Shown piece by piece: positions 16,538 to 25,194 of a DNA stretch of 60,477 nt. The notes under the pieces are model-generated. The model ran no database searches. It saw only the letters and a program-made list of their open reading frames with translations, and had not been told where the DNA came from. This DNA is from Candidatus Angelobacter sp. Gp1-AA117 (GTDB lineage: Bacteria > Acidobacteriota > Terriglobia > Terriglobales > Acidobacteriaceae). The stretch's first letter is position 1. Every line of letters starts with the position of its first letter. Position numbers and translations under genes: made by a program. The stretch lies in the NCBI GenBank assembly GCA_003223515.1, contig QHVI01000021.1:1-60477 (forward strand), read 5' to 3'.

Positions 16538-16732
16538 CGCTTTGCCCAACGCTATACCATCGCTGACATCGAACTATTGGTAGGCATAGATGAAGCCCAT
16601 GCAGCTTGAGCGGAGCGGCGACACGTCAATGGTCTGGCGAAGACCAAGGATGGAGCGGTGATCCGCAAGCACATGGGCTATGGGCCCCTCGCGAACATGC
16701 CGTGGCGGAACTGGCATACGAAGTTGCCTTGA
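16538..16732 (+). pseudogene. Transposase/integrase catalytic-domain fragments
   Basis: Read in one frame with a stop, the segment gives RFAQRYTIADIELLVGIDEAH and then RRHVNGLAKTKDGAVIRKHMGY. Both pieces resemble parts of DDE-type IS transposases (the ADIxLLxxxDExH region and the NGxxExKNGxxxRKHxGY region), which normally lie more than 100 residues apart. An internal deletion and a stop show it is dead. No terminal inverted repeats were seen. Confidence 0.5.
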
Positions 16733-16799
16733 CGAACTGCTTCGTTTGAAACTGTTTGTTTCTCATACCAGTCAGCCGATAGCAGCTTGTCTGATTCGT

Positions 16800-17792
16800 C
16801 TATGATGCGGCGCAAGCTGCGACGCGGGCCATTGGTATAGAGGCGGGAGTAGGTTTTCTGGTGCTGTACCAGTCCACTGTCCGTCGTAGTCCTTCTCTGA
16901 AGTTCACCAGCGGAGAATAGCGGAGCATCTTACGGGCACGGGAAATATCAGCCAGCGAATCGCGCACGTCCCCATTGCGTACAGGACCATACTCTATGCC
17001 TCCGGTGAAACCGGTGATCTCTGCCAATAACCGGCAAGTCAGGTTCAAAGAGAGGCGCTCACCGGTGCCAATATTGAAACACTCGCCGACAACTCCTTCC
17101 GCGGGTGCAAGCACCGCCGCAAGATTGGCGGCGACCGCATTGTCTACATAAGTAAAATCCCGCGTCTGCTCGCCATCACCATTGACCACCGGGGACTCAC
17201 CTTTGAGCATGGCCGTGATGAATTTCGCGATCACACCGGAATAAGGCGAACCGGGGTCCTGGCGCGGACCAAAAATGTTGAAGTAGCGCAGGCACACAGT
17301 CTCAACTCCGTAGATCCTGAAAAAACAGCGCATGTAAAGTTCACCGGTCAGCTTCTGCACAGCATACGGAGAAATCGGATCAGGCACCATGCCTTCATGC
17401 TTCGGCAATACAGCCGTTTCACCGTAGGCCGAACTGGAGGCGGCATAGACCACGCGTTTCACCTTGGCGCGGCGGGCGGCAAGCAGCACATTAAATGTGC
17501 CATTGATATTGATGTAGTGGCTGCGGGCGGGGTCAGCAATGGAAAGCGGGACGGAGGGAAGGGCGGCCTGATGCAGAACGTAATCTACACCGTGGCAGAG
17601 GTCGGCAAAGTTGGGGTAGTCGAGGATGTCAACTTCGTGGAAATCAATCTGGTCCAACACTCCATCGAGGTTTTCCAGTTTGCCGGTCTCAAAATTGTCT
17701 ATGGCGCGAACACGTTCGCCTTGCGCCACCAATTCGCGCGTGATTGAAGAACCAATGAATCCTGCCGCACCCGTAACCAGATAAGTCGCCAT
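16800..17792 (-). CDS. UDP-sugar 4-epimerase-like NAD(P) SDR
   Basis: 330 residues of an extended SDR: NAD motif TGAAGFIGSS (7-16), catalytic Ser/Tyr/Lys in SSSAYG and YAVQK, and the sugar-binding region YFNIFGPRQDP. The closest resemblance is to WbpP/TviC-type UDP-GlcNAc 4-epimerases and UDP-glucose 4-epimerases. It would supply an epimerised nucleotide sugar to the glycan locus. An AGGACA precedes the ATG, and a sigma-54-like element lies about 88-104 bp upstream. Confidence 0.88.
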   Translation of the reverse strand: MATYLVTGAAGFIGSSITRELVAQGERVRAIDNFETGKLENLDGVLDQIDFHEVDILDYPNFADLCHGVDYVLHQAALPSVPLSIADPARSHYININGTFNVLLAARRAKVKRVVYAASSSAYGETAVLPKHEGMVPDPISPYAVQKLTGELYMRCFFRIYGVETVCLRYFNIFGPRQDPGSPYSGVIAKFITAMLKGESPVVNGDGEQTRDFTYVDNAVAANLAAVLAPAEGVVGECFNIGTGERLSLNLTCRLLAEITGFTGGIEYGPVRNGDVRDSLADISRARKMLRYSPLVNFREGLRRTVDWYSTRKPTPASIPMARVAACAAS

Positions 17793-17879
17793 GATTGTCC
17801 TGTGACCGGAAGCTATTGAGCACTCCGGCGTTGATTTGCAAGCGCCGATGTTGACGAAGCTTGTTGTGGACTTATCTAT

Positions 17880-17896
17880 TGCAAGAATGCTTCCAC
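17880..17896 (-). promoter_or_regulatory. Candidate sigma-54 promoter for the epimerase gene
   Basis: Minus-strand sequence GTGGAAGCATTCTTGCA has GG-N10-GC with TGG and TTGCA, close to TTGGCAC-N5-TTGCA. Transcription would start near 17870, about 78 bases before the ATG. It overlaps the left arm of the palindrome at 17881-17916, which could instead be a terminator. Confidence 0.4.
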
Positions 17897-17916
17897 TTCA
17901 CGGGAAGCATTCTTGC
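17881..17916. terminator. Perfect 14-bp inverted repeat after the response-regulator gene
   Basis: GCAAGAATGCTTCC and GGAAGCATTCTTGC pair perfectly around an 8-base loop, 10 bp past the stop of the response regulator. The position suits a terminator, but there is no T tract. Each arm also reads as GG-N10-GC, pointing in opposite directions (see findings). Confidence 0.55.
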
Positions 17917-17926
17917 ATGGCAGAAA

Positions 17927-19387
17927 TTACCTGAACGCCGGACGCACCTCCGACCCAACCGGCCTGGACTGCAGGATCTGGTATTGCTTCATCTTGTATA
18001 GCAACGCCTTGTAGCTGATGTTGAGCCTGGTGGCCGCGAGCTTGCGGTTCCAGTTGGTGGCGATCAGCGCTTCTTCAATGGCCTTCAATTCCGTTTTGTC
18101 TTTAAGATTGCGCACCAGCGACTTAAGGCCGAATTCCGGCCGTTGCGGGCCATCGTCACTCCTATCGGTGATGAACGAATGCGACTTGCTCTTTGATTCC
18201 AGTTCGGTGATAGCAAGGTTTTCATCCTGGAGCACCATGTAACGCTTCACGAAGTTGCCCAATTCCCGCAGGTTTCCCGGCCAGTGATACTGCATGCAGG
18301 CATTGATCAGCTTTTCGGAATAGCCCATGGTGGTATGTGCATACTTTTGCGCAAACTGGTTCATGAAATGCTTAAACAGCAGAGGAATTTCCTCGCGCCG
18401 CTCCCGCAGAGGCGGAATGGTGACTGTAAAAGCGTTCAGGCGATAGTAGAGGTCTTCACGGAAGGTCTTGTTGGCAATAGCCTCATGCACGTCAATGTTG
18501 GTCGCTGCCAGCACGCGAAAATCCGCGCTGATGTTCGAGCGGCTGCCGAGACGGCTGAACTGGCCATCCTGCAGGACGTGGAGCAACTTGGCCTGCAATA
18601 CCGGGCTCATCTCGCCGATTTCATCCAGCAGAATCGTCCCCTTATTGCACAGCTCAAATTTTCCGGGCTTGGGACGAGTTGCGCCGGTGAATGCGCCGGG
18701 CTCGTATCCGAAGAGTTCGCTTTCCAGCAAATCTGCCGGCAGCGCCGCGCAATTCACCTTCAGCAGCGGATTGCGGGAACGCGGCGACAGCTTATGAATG
18801 AGGCGCGCCAGAATCTCTTTTCCCACACCACTCTCGCCCAGCAGCAGCACTGGCACGTCTACCTTGGCCACCAGGGAAATCTGCGCGCGGATCTGTTTCA
18901 TGGCCGGGCTGGCGGCCAGGAAGAATAAATCATTTTCCAGACTCTCAATGTGCTCGTTATCTTCACGCGCCAGCGTTTGCGCCGGCCGGTGTGCCGGGAC
19001 ATTGGCCACTAGCGAACGCTTCAATACAGCATCCAATTCAGCCTTGTAAAAGGGTTTGGTCATGTAATCCAGAGCGCCCATCTTGATCGCCTGCACGACC
19101 ATGCCAGTGTCACTCACGCACGAGCACACCACGATTTTCTGATCAGGACGAAGCTGCTTTGATGCCTGAATGGTTTGCAGGCCGTCCATGCCCGGCATGG
19201 CCATGTCCACAAACATGAGATCAACCGGCGTTTTCGATTCCAGGCGCTTGAGCGCCTCTGCTCCGCTGGAGACGGTCTCTACAGCATAATTGTCCATTTC
19301 CAGCATTGTCCGCATGTAATGGAGCATGCTGCTCTCATCATCAACTACAAGCACGTTCTGTTTCCCGGAAGTTACAAAAGATTGCAT
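17927..19387 (-). CDS. NtrC-family sigma-54-dependent response regulator
   Basis: 486 residues with three domains. Receiver 10-125: acidic pair VVDDE, phospho-acceptor Asp61 in FVDMAMPG and Lys in TKPF. AAA+ domain about 160-390: Walker A GESGVGKE and the sigma-54-contacting GAFTGA loop. C-terminal Fis-type HTH: ATRLNISYKALLYKMKQY. It would activate sigma-54 promoters when phosphorylated by the kinase encoded 13 bp upstream. It sits inside the glycan locus with sigma-54-like sites around it, so local control of polysaccharide genes is likely (inference). Confidence 0.95.
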   Translation of the reverse strand: MQSFVTSGKQNVLVVDDESSMLHYMRTMLEMDNYAVETVSSGAEALKRLESKTPVDLMFVDMAMPGMDGLQTIQASKQLRPDQKIVVCSCVSDTGMVVQAIKMGALDYMTKPFYKAELDAVLKRSLVANVPAHRPAQTLAREDNEHIESLENDLFFLAASPAMKQIRAQISLVAKVDVPVLLLGESGVGKEILARLIHKLSPRSRNPLLKVNCAALPADLLESELFGYEPGAFTGATRPKPGKFELCNKGTILLDEIGEMSPVLQAKLLHVLQDGQFSRLGSRSNISADFRVLAATNIDVHEAIANKTFREDLYYRLNAFTVTIPPLRERREEIPLLFKHFMNQFAQKYAHTTMGYSEKLINACMQYHWPGNLRELGNFVKRYMVLQDENLAITELESKSKSHSFITDRSDDGPQRPEFGLKSLVRNLKDKTELKAIEEALIATNWNRKLAATRLNISYKALLYKMKQYQILQSRPVGSEVRPAFR

Positions 19388-19400
19388 GGTATTCTCCCCT

Positions 19401-20267
19401 TCATCCGTTTTGCTGCTGTTCTGTCAGAGGCAGCAGGAACAAAAAGTTGCTGCCTCGCCCAAATTCACTTTCAACCCAGATTTTTCCGCCATGGGCTTCC
19501 ACCAGCCTCCGCACAATGGCCAATCCGAGGCCAACCCCGTCGGTATGCCCCGGGCGGATGCGTAGAAACTCCTCAAAAATTTCAAGGTGATGCTCAGGCG
19601 CAATGCCTGCTCCGGTATCTGCCACGGAGATGCGCGCCGCGTTGTACTCCAGCGCGCCATGGTTGCTGCGGCGTTCCTGCGGAAACTCTGCATTCTGGCG
19701 GGCGCCGCGCCGTTCCCACCAGTATTGCTGCGTGCGAACCATGATCTTTCCACCCGCAGGAGTGAATTTCAAAGCATTGTCCAGCAGGTTCGATACGATG
19801 TGCTGAAGTTTAGGACCATCAAAGCAGAAGCAGGGCAAGCCGCTGTCAGGCAGGAACTCACAGGTGATGCCGCGCTGTTCAAAACGGATCGCCCAGTGCT
19901 CCATGATCTCAGCGATGCACTCGTTGACGTCCCCTGGTTCCCTGCTCAATTCAAATTTGCCTGATTCAAGCGAGCTGAAAGTAAGAAAGGTGTTGACGAA
20001 CTTTTGCAGCCGCCAGGCGTTCTGCTGCATTTCCTGCAACACGACCTTTTGGGCTGCGGTGACCGGGCCAAGACCGGCGGTCAGCAACAGGTCCGTATAG
20101 CCGAGCATCACCGCGAGCGGAGTCTTCAACTCGTGGGCCGCTGAAGCGAGGGCCAGCGTCCTCCTGAACACTTCCCTTTTCAACCATCCATCAAGCAGTA
20201 GAGACACGCCGTCCGGCATTGCCCGCAGCACGCTGGGGCTGGCTTCTGAAGTCAGATCTTTCAACAC
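19401..20267 (-). CDS. Soluble sensor histidine kinase
   Basis: 288 residues, no membrane segment. H-box [11 protein letters not shown] (His45) starts the dimerisation domain; the ATPase domain follows with N-box [11 protein letters not shown]1 DTGAGIAP and G2 [12 protein letters not shown]. There is only a short region (about 35 residues) before the H-box, so no sensor domain is encoded; the signal may reach it through a partner. It is followed after 13 bp by the NtrC-type regulator, its obvious partner. Confidence 0.95.
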   Translation of the reverse strand: MLKDLTSEASPSVLRAMPDGVSLLLDGWLKREVFRRTLALASAAHELKTPLAVMLGYTDLLLTAGLGPVTAAQKVVLQEMQQNAWRLQKFVNTFLTFSSLESGKFELSREPGDVNECIAEIMEHWAIRFEQRGITCEFLPDSGLPCFCFDGPKLQHIVSNLLDNALKFTPAGGKIMVRTQQYWWERRGARQNAEFPQERRSNHGALEYNAARISVADTGAGIAPEHHLEIFEEFLRIRPGHTDGVGLGLAIVRRLVEAHGGKIWVESEFGRGSNFLFLLPLTEQQQNG

Positions 20268-20700
20268 ATCTACTTCCCTGGAGACTCAAGCAACATGCAG
20301 TTCCGTCGCTGCAACGATGCTATGTCCACCTTCTAGTTGTTAACTGGGGTCCTTCGGGGGGCGAAAGAACCTATATGCTGGGGTCCGTCAAAAAGCACAT
20401 GCTCTTTGCATTCACGTGCATGCTGCATTAATTAACGAGGCAAGGTGCCTGCCGCATGCCGGTCACTTACGTGTGACAAGAGCTACTGGTGTTACGAAAG
20501 TATTATTGACAAGATGCATCAGTACAACAGCCATGTCAACAAAATTCTCTGTAAATTCATGATAATCATAGGTTTCTAATTTACGGATCACTCTGCCAGC
20601 ATATTTCTGAATGGTTTCTAATAACAGAATCGATTTGGATCCTTCAGTGTGAGAGGGTATTTCCTATCACAGTTCCGTGGATGGTTCGTTCGGTTAGAAA
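20268..20700 (-). other. 433-bp intergenic region between PilZ and kinase genes
   Basis: No gene is supported. It contains one sigma-54-like element for the kinase-regulator operon (20438-20454). A repeated CTGGGGTCC occurs at 20345 and 20379; its meaning is unclear. Confidence 0.5.
20438..20454 (-). promoter_or_regulatory. Candidate sigma-54 promoter for the kinase-regulator operon
   Basis: Minus-strand GCGGCAGGCACCTTGCC has GG-N10-GC, with GGCA in the -24 box and TTGC in the -12 box. It would start RNA about 160 bases before the kinase ATG, implying autoregulation by the encoded regulator. Confidence 0.4.
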
Positions 20701-21042
20701 TTACTCTTGAAGAAAATCAAAGGCCTGGATGGCTGTAGCGATTCCTTTGCTGCTGCTGCCATTCTGCTGCTCCAGGCGCAACACCTTTACCCGGCAGGCC
20801 ACGCGGACCTCTGATGGGCTTAGCTGGTAAGGCAATGCCAGCGTCAATTGGATTTCATCCGATGTGTGTACAGGCGCATCGGCATACAAGAAGATGCCTC
20901 CGCCGCTGATATCGCGGGTGGTGCCGTGGACCTTGAGACCAGCGTCAGGGACGGTCAATGTAATCGGCACCTGCAAAGCAAAACGCGGCGAGATGCGCCT
21001 TTCCTTAGGCAAAAGCTGACCTCCGGCCCGCAAACATTTCAT
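20701..21042 (-). CDS. PilZ-domain protein (c-di-GMP binding)
   Basis: 113 residues from the ATG at 21042 (AAGGG upstream); an in-frame ATG at 21129 would add 29 residues of low-complexity sequence. The PilZ signature is present: RRISPRF (RxxxR-type) and DISGGGIFLY (DxSxxG), followed by the beta-barrel strands EIQLTLALPY and VRVACRVKVLRL. It probably binds cyclic di-GMP and, given its place, may link that messenger to polysaccharide export or synthesis. It lacks other domains. Confidence 0.85.
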   Translation of the reverse strand: MKCLRAGGQLLPKERRISPRFALQVPITLTVPDAGLKVHGTTRDISGGGIFLYADAPVHTSDEIQLTLALPYQLSPSEVRVACRVKVLRLEQQNGSSSKGIATAIQAFDFLQE

Positions 21043-21521
21043 CAGCACAGCCGCCCTTGGCTGCGCGGAAGATCTTCTACTGTAGAAATTTGTACAATAG
21101 TAATACACAGGCCTATTGTGACTATGCATTTAGAAAGCCGCGCCGCTGTGCATAGATAATCCTTCAAACACGGGACTTTTTTGAAAAATCGCATTTCTCT
21201 GTCACTACTTTCATGCCATCCACATTCTTTCAGGTGAATGGAGTTGCAGCTTTTCTCTGCCGAGCCATTGGTTTGAGGGGTCATAGTTCCCTGACGACAG
21301 GGAAAAACTCTTCCTAATGTGAAAATGTTTTCACACCATATTCGTGGCTCAGGCTGGTTCGGCTGCTCCCCACGAGACCCGGCCATCAGTCCTGAAATTG
21401 AGCTTTGCTGTTTGTATCCAATGACTTGCTCACATTGCAGCGCACCTTTATCCATTCATTTGTAGAAGCTGCCAGTTGGTGTTTCGAGTGCATTCAACAT
21501 CTGTACCAAAGAATCCAGACA
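21043..21521. other. Intergenic region between divergent PilZ and activator genes
   Basis: About 480 bp with no supported gene; carries a sigma-54-like element close to the activator gene (21476-21492). I see no other structure. Confidence 0.45.
21476..21492 (+). promoter_or_regulatory. Candidate sigma-54 promoter for the activator gene
   Basis: TTGGTGTTTCGAGTGCA has the GG-N10-GC spacing with TTGG and TGCA at the ends. The predicted start, near 21503, is 19 bases before the ATG at 21522, which supports that start. Confidence 0.4.
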
Positions 21522-22640
21522 ATGCTTATTACCCGAGGCAGCACCGAAATGGTTCGTTATGGCCCGCCGCAGCCGACAGGCGAAAGAGGCGGGCTTCCGC
21601 CAGAGGAAGTAATTTTTGGCAAAGCGCCGGACATGGCACTGGTGCGCAAAACCATGGCCAAGGTCGCGGCCACCAGCATTCCTGTGCTCATCACCGGAGA
21701 GAGCGGAACGGGAAAAGAAGTGATTGCCCGCTTGCTGCACCGGGATTCGTTGGTGTCCGGCAAGCCATTTGTGCAGGTCAACTGCGCCGCCATACCGGGG
21801 ACACTGCTGGAGAGCGAGCTGTTCGGTTATGAAAAAGGCGCGTTCACCGGCGCCATGACTGCCAAACCCGGACGCATCGAATTGGCCAATGGCGGCACAC
21901 TCTTCCTCGATGAAATCGGGGAATTCGATCCGAGCATCCAGGCCAAGCTGCTTCAGGTCTTGCAGGACAGCCAGTTCAGCCGCATTGGCGGGCAGACAGA
22001 TAAACAGGTAAATGTCCGCTTTGTTTTTGCCACCAACCGCGACCTGGAAGAGGAGATCGCGATCGGTAATTTCCGTGAAGACCTGTTCTACCGCATCAAC
22101 GTGGTCAATATACATCTACCACCGTTGCGGGAGCGCCTGGAAGACATTCCTGAGCTTTGCGAGTATTTCATCACCCGGCACAATGAAACTTTCAATTGCC
22201 GCGCGCGGATGCTCTCAGAAGGACATATTGCAGACCTTCAGAAATATCACTGGCCGGGAAACATCCGGCAACTGGAAAACCTGACGAAGCGCTATGTGGT
22301 TCTGGGATCGGAAGAAGCAATCCTGTCTGAGCTTCAGGACCGCGAACAGGACATCTTCAAATTCGTAATTCCGGCCGAAGGCCACGTCTCACTCAAGCAG
22401 ATCACCAAGCAAGCCGTGCGCCAGGTGGAACGCAAAATCATCCTGAAGATGGTTGAGGCCAGCAACTGGAACCGCAAGCATGCGGCCAAGCGCCTCAACA
22501 TCAGCTATAGGGCGTTGCTATACAAACTCAAGGATGCAGGAGTCCCCTCTGAACGCAGAAAAGCATTGGAGAAGAAAGCCGCGGAGCGAAAGACGCAAAG
22601 CCTCAACATTGCCCCGCCGGCTGATGATCAGCAAACATAA
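21522..22640 (+). CDS. Sigma-54-dependent activator without receiver domain
   Basis: 372 residues from the ATG at 21522. A short N-terminus leads straight into the AAA+ domain: Walker A GESGTGKE, the GAFTGA loop (KGAFTGAMTAKPGR), Walker B LFLDEIGE, and sensor region YHWPGNIRQLEN. A Fis-type HTH follows (AAKRLNISYRALLYKLKD), almost identical in style to that of the response regulator at 17927. Without a receiver it may act constitutively or be controlled by a partner protein, as PspF-type activators are. A longer frame from 21405 exists, but the promoter-like element between the two argues for the shorter form. Confidence 0.9.
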   Translation: MLITRGSTEMVRYGPPQPTGERGGLPPEEVIFGKAPDMALVRKTMAKVAATSIPVLITGESGTGKEVIARLLHRDSLVSGKPFVQVNCAAIPGTLLESELFGYEKGAFTGAMTAKPGRIELANGGTLFLDEIGEFDPSIQAKLLQVLQDSQFSRIGGQTDKQVNVRFVFATNRDLEEEIAIGNFREDLFYRINVVNIHLPPLRERLEDIPELCEYFITRHNETFNCRARMLSEGHIADLQKYHWPGNIRQLENLTKRYVVLGSEEAILSELQDREQDIFKFVIPAEGHVSLKQITKQAVRQVERKIILKMVEASNWNRKHAAKRLNISYRALLYKLKDAGVPSERRKALEKKAAERKTQSLNIAPPADDQQT

Positions 22641-22787
22641 AATCCCTTTGCTGCTGATTACGCCGGAAAAATCAAAAATCTCTGCTACGACAGCCAGCCT
22701 TTATCACCGCAGAATCATCTGTGAGCCGCGCTAAAACAATTTCAGAGTTGGTGTAGACCGGCATTCATCAGGAGGAAACAGCAGCAG

Positions 22788-22813
22788 GGGCTAAAAGCCC
22801 AGAATCTTTTTTG
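22788..22813 (+). terminator. Weak intrinsic terminator
   Basis: GGGCT-AAA-AGCCC forms a 5-bp stem, followed within 7 bases by six T. It is about 150 bp past the stop of the activator gene. Confidence 0.4.
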
Positions 22814-22904
22814 CTCTTTCGGTACGACTGAAGTCATACCCTGTTACTCGTCTCGCTCGTGGACGGTCTACATTAACTCCAAAAATGCTCTAAACTCGGG
22901 TCTC

Positions 22905-22929
22905 AGAGGCGGTGCAAAGCACCGTCTCT
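22905..22929. repeat. Strong 11-bp hairpin, possible REP-like element
   Basis: AGAGGCGGTGC and GCACCGTCTCT pair over 11 positions (one G-T) around AAA. The motif around it resembles the short intergenic palindromes found in many copies in acidobacterial genomes, from memory; only one copy is seen here. Confidence 0.4.
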
Positions 22930-22992
22930 ACGGCAATCATCCTTTTGATTCCCACAAGACTCACAGGCCAGGGCGGCTCGGTCTGTAAAAGT

Positions 22993-23919
22993 CTATGAAG
23001 AAGATGGGCCGCCGACTGCATAGCGATAGTATTTATAATCCTTGTCTCCCACTTCTTCACATGCATTCAGCACAACTCCGGCCAGCTTTTTAGGGTCCAC
23101 TCGGGCGCATGTCTTCGTAAACGTCTCAAGGCTTGTCTTTCCGGAGCGGGCCACCAGCATCACAGCTTCGCAGGGCGAGGCGATCAGCTCGAAATCGGCC
23201 AGGTCGAGCATTGGCGGGGAGTCTATCAGCACCAGCTTGAATGACTCAGAACTCCAGCCGATAAACTCCTTCCACGCCGCTCTTGAAAACAACTCAGGAG
23301 CGGGCGTAGATGACTTGCCCGCAGGCAGCACGTACAGGTCAGGCACATCCGTCTGCAGAACGGCCTGGTCATAAGCACAATCAGATTCAAGAATATCTGC
23401 CAGCCCCGCAGCCCCGGCCCTCCCCAGCAATGAAGACATTCCCTGGGTGCGCAGATCGGCATCCACCAGCAGTACTGGCCAGTTCTGTATGCGGGCAAAG
23501 CACAAAGCCATATTGAACGCGGTAAGGGTCTTGCCATCTCCTGGCGCGGCGCTGCTGATCACCAGTGAGCGCATGCCGTGCCTGCCTTCGTGCTTTACCA
23601 GGCGGGTCCGCAATGTCTGGTAGGCCTCCATGGCCTGCTGCATAGGCAGGTTGTATTGAGGGACGAGCAGCAATTGCTCGTTGTCTCGCGGCAGGCGAAT
23701 ACTGCGGCAGTTCTCCAGGCGTGCAGCTACCACCTGGGAAGCAATGTTATTCGCATCTTCCAGGGGCGCGAGCACCTGCCGCACTTGAGAGCTGGAAGGG
23801 CGCGAATGCGTCTCAAGGCCTTCTCTCAACCTGCTGATGTGCTCCTGCAAGTCCACATTGCGCGGGCCCACAGTCACATGGCGGGAAGCTTTACGGCTCT
23901 CATTAAAAAATCTGCTCAT
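22993..23919 (-). CDS. BY-kinase-type tyrosine kinase (CpsD/CapB-like, exopolysaccharide)
   Basis: 308 residues. Walker A SSAAPGDGKT at 122-131, Walker A-prime VLLVDADLR, and Walker B VLIDSPPML identify a bacterial tyrosine kinase. The C-terminal tail has a tyrosine cluster (Y295, Y297, Y298, Y300), the usual autophosphorylation site. There is no fused membrane (Wzz) domain, and no separate Wzz activator was found here. It would control polysaccharide chain length or export. The ExeA-like gene ends 3 bp upstream, so both are one operon, as in XrtA/EPS loci. Confidence 0.92.
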   Translation of the reverse strand: MSRFFNESRKASRHVTVGPRNVDLQEHISRLREGLETHSRPSSSQVRQVLAPLEDANNIASQVVAARLENCRSIRLPRDNEQLLLVPQYNLPMQQAMEAYQTLRTRLVKHEGRHGMRSLVISSAAPGDGKTLTAFNMALCFARIQNWPVLLVDADLRTQGMSSLLGRAGAAGLADILESDCAYDQAVLQTDVPDLYVLPAGKSSTPAPELFSRAAWKEFIGWSSESFKLVLIDSPPMLDLADFELIASPCEAVMLVARSGKTSLETFTKTCARVDPKKLAGVVLNACEEVGDKDYKYYRYAVGGPSSS

Positions 23920-23922
23920 TGT

Positions 23923-24801
23923 TTACCCATTACTCAAACTTGCTATGGCTGGAACTGTTGATAGCACGGGCGGCCCGGCTATGATGCTCAGGTCATCGGC
24001 GGCCTCACTGACTACGTCAGGGCTGATCTTGTGCATCTGGCAGCGGCAGCCTACGGCGAGCGCCCGGTCACATATTGTATTCATCAGCCGGGGCACGCCA
24101 TTGCTGCGCCGGTGGATCTCCTCAAGCCCCGGGGTCGTAAATGGAACTTCTCCACGCAGCCCGGCAACATGCATGCGTTCGGTGATATAGGCCCGCGACT
24201 CAACCAGCGTGAGCGGCCTGAGCCTGGTAAACACCGAGACCCGCTGCTTCAGGGCGGCAAACTCCGGCCGCGCCAGCAGCGTGAGCAATTCCGGCTGTCC
24301 GCATAGCAGCACCTGGAGGACGTTGACAGCATAGTTGTCCAGGTTGAGCAGCAACCGCACCTCCTCCAGCAGCGCGGGCGAAAGCAGGTGGGCCTCATCA
24401 ATAATCAATAACAGCGTGCCGTTCCTGCCATGGCCTTCGCACAATATCTCATGGAAGGCCCGCAGGTAAGCCGGCTTGGTCTTTGCCGGCGGCGGGACTT
24501 CCAACTCGTCGAACAGCATCTCAAAGAACTCCAGTGAAGTAAGCACCGGATTGACAATAAAGGCGGTGCGTACCGGATGCTCCGGTACCGCTTCATGCAT
24601 CAATATCTGCTGAAGGCAATACAGCAGCGTGGTCTTGCCGGTGCCAATCGGCCCTACAGAAACCTGCAAGCCTTTCCGGGAAGACACCCCTCCCAGCATG
24701 GCTTCAAGCACGTTCCGGTGAGGCGATGCCAGGTGCAGGAACCGGGGATCAGGATTGAGCCGAAATGGCTCCCGCTCCAGCCCATAGAACGCCAGATACA
24801 T
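23923..24801 (-). CDS. ExeA/GspA-like AAA ATPase (EPS-locus type)
   Basis: 292 residues beginning with the ExeA signature (MYLAFYGLEREPFRLNPDPRF), with Walker A GPIGTGKTT at 50-58, Walker B LLIIDEAH and an AAA arginine region (RVSVFTRLRPL). Members of this family are found in general secretion pathways and as partners of tyrosine kinases in exopolysaccharide loci. The peptidoglycan-binding domain of true ExeA is missing. It is first in a two-gene operon with the BY-kinase, downstream of a good sigma-54-like promoter. Confidence 0.9.
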   Translation of the reverse strand: MYLAFYGLEREPFRLNPDPRFLHLASPHRNVLEAMLGGVSSRKGLQVSVGPIGTGKTTLLYCLQQILMHEAVPEHPVRTAFIVNPVLTSLEFFEMLFDELEVPPPAKTKPAYLRAFHEILCEGHGRNGTLLLIIDEAHLLSPALLEEVRLLLNLDNYAVNVLQVLLCGQPELLTLLARPEFAALKQRVSVFTRLRPLTLVESRAYITERMHVAGLRGEVPFTTPGLEEIHRRSNGVPRLMNTICDRALAVGCRCQMHKISPDVVSEAADDLSIIAGPPVLSTVPAIASLSNG

Positions 24802-24870
24802 TGCTTACCTATCCCAGACCGCGCCTGGATACGCGCGCCTGGCCTTTCTTGCCCTCAACCGCAGGTTTAT

Positions 24871-24887
24871 CGCAATCCAGATGCCAT
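24871..24887 (-). promoter_or_regulatory. Candidate sigma-54 promoter for the ATPase-kinase operon
   Basis: Minus-strand ATGGCATCTGGATTGCG: TGGCA and TTGC at GG-N10-GC spacing, the best match to the consensus in the window. Predicted start is about 60 bases before the ATG. Confidence 0.55.
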
Positions 24888-25136
24888 TTTGGAGCTATAT
24901 CTCCCTTTATTCCATGGCCCTCCTGAGACTGCTATGTGAACAACTTTTCATCCTTCAGCCCGCTGGTTCTGGCCTTCACAGCCGGACTATGTGCAAAGTT
25001 TTTCCTACGAGTCTCAGTAACTTTCCTTGCACATGCCTCCTGCCGCCCCAGGCTGGGCAGATACAGACAGCCACACAGATAAAGCCCATCTCTTCAGATC
25101 ATTACAGTTCCATGCATTCGCCTTGCAGGGCGCTTA

Positions 25137-25153
25137 TTGGTACATCACGTGCA
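25137..25153 (+). promoter_or_regulatory. Candidate sigma-54 promoter for the nucleotide-sugar operon
   Basis: TTGGTACATCACGTGCA matches TTGG and TGCA at GG-N10-GC spacing. The predicted start is near 25164, about 30 bases before the first gene. Confidence 0.5.
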
Positions 25154-25194
25154 ATCCACCTGTGTAGATCAACTCATAAGGAACTATAGGAACT

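Larger units (their letters stand above)
22641..22992 (+). other. 352-bp intergenic region with two hairpins
   Basis: No gene supported. It holds a weak terminator for the activator gene and a strong hairpin at 22905-22929 that may belong to an interspersed intergenic repeat. The two flanking genes are convergent. Confidence 0.5.
24802..25194. other. 393-bp divergent promoter region
   Basis: No gene. It separates the divergent ATPase-kinase operon and the nucleotide-sugar operon and contains one sigma-54-like promoter facing each way (24871-24887 minus, 25137-25153 plus). Activator-binding sites would lie between them; I could not identify them by eye. Confidence 0.6.

Noticed and set aside
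21405-21521. A longer N-terminus for the sigma-54 activator
   Set aside because: The extra 39 residues have no features and the sigma-54-like promoter would lie inside the gene; the ATG at 21522 is preferred.
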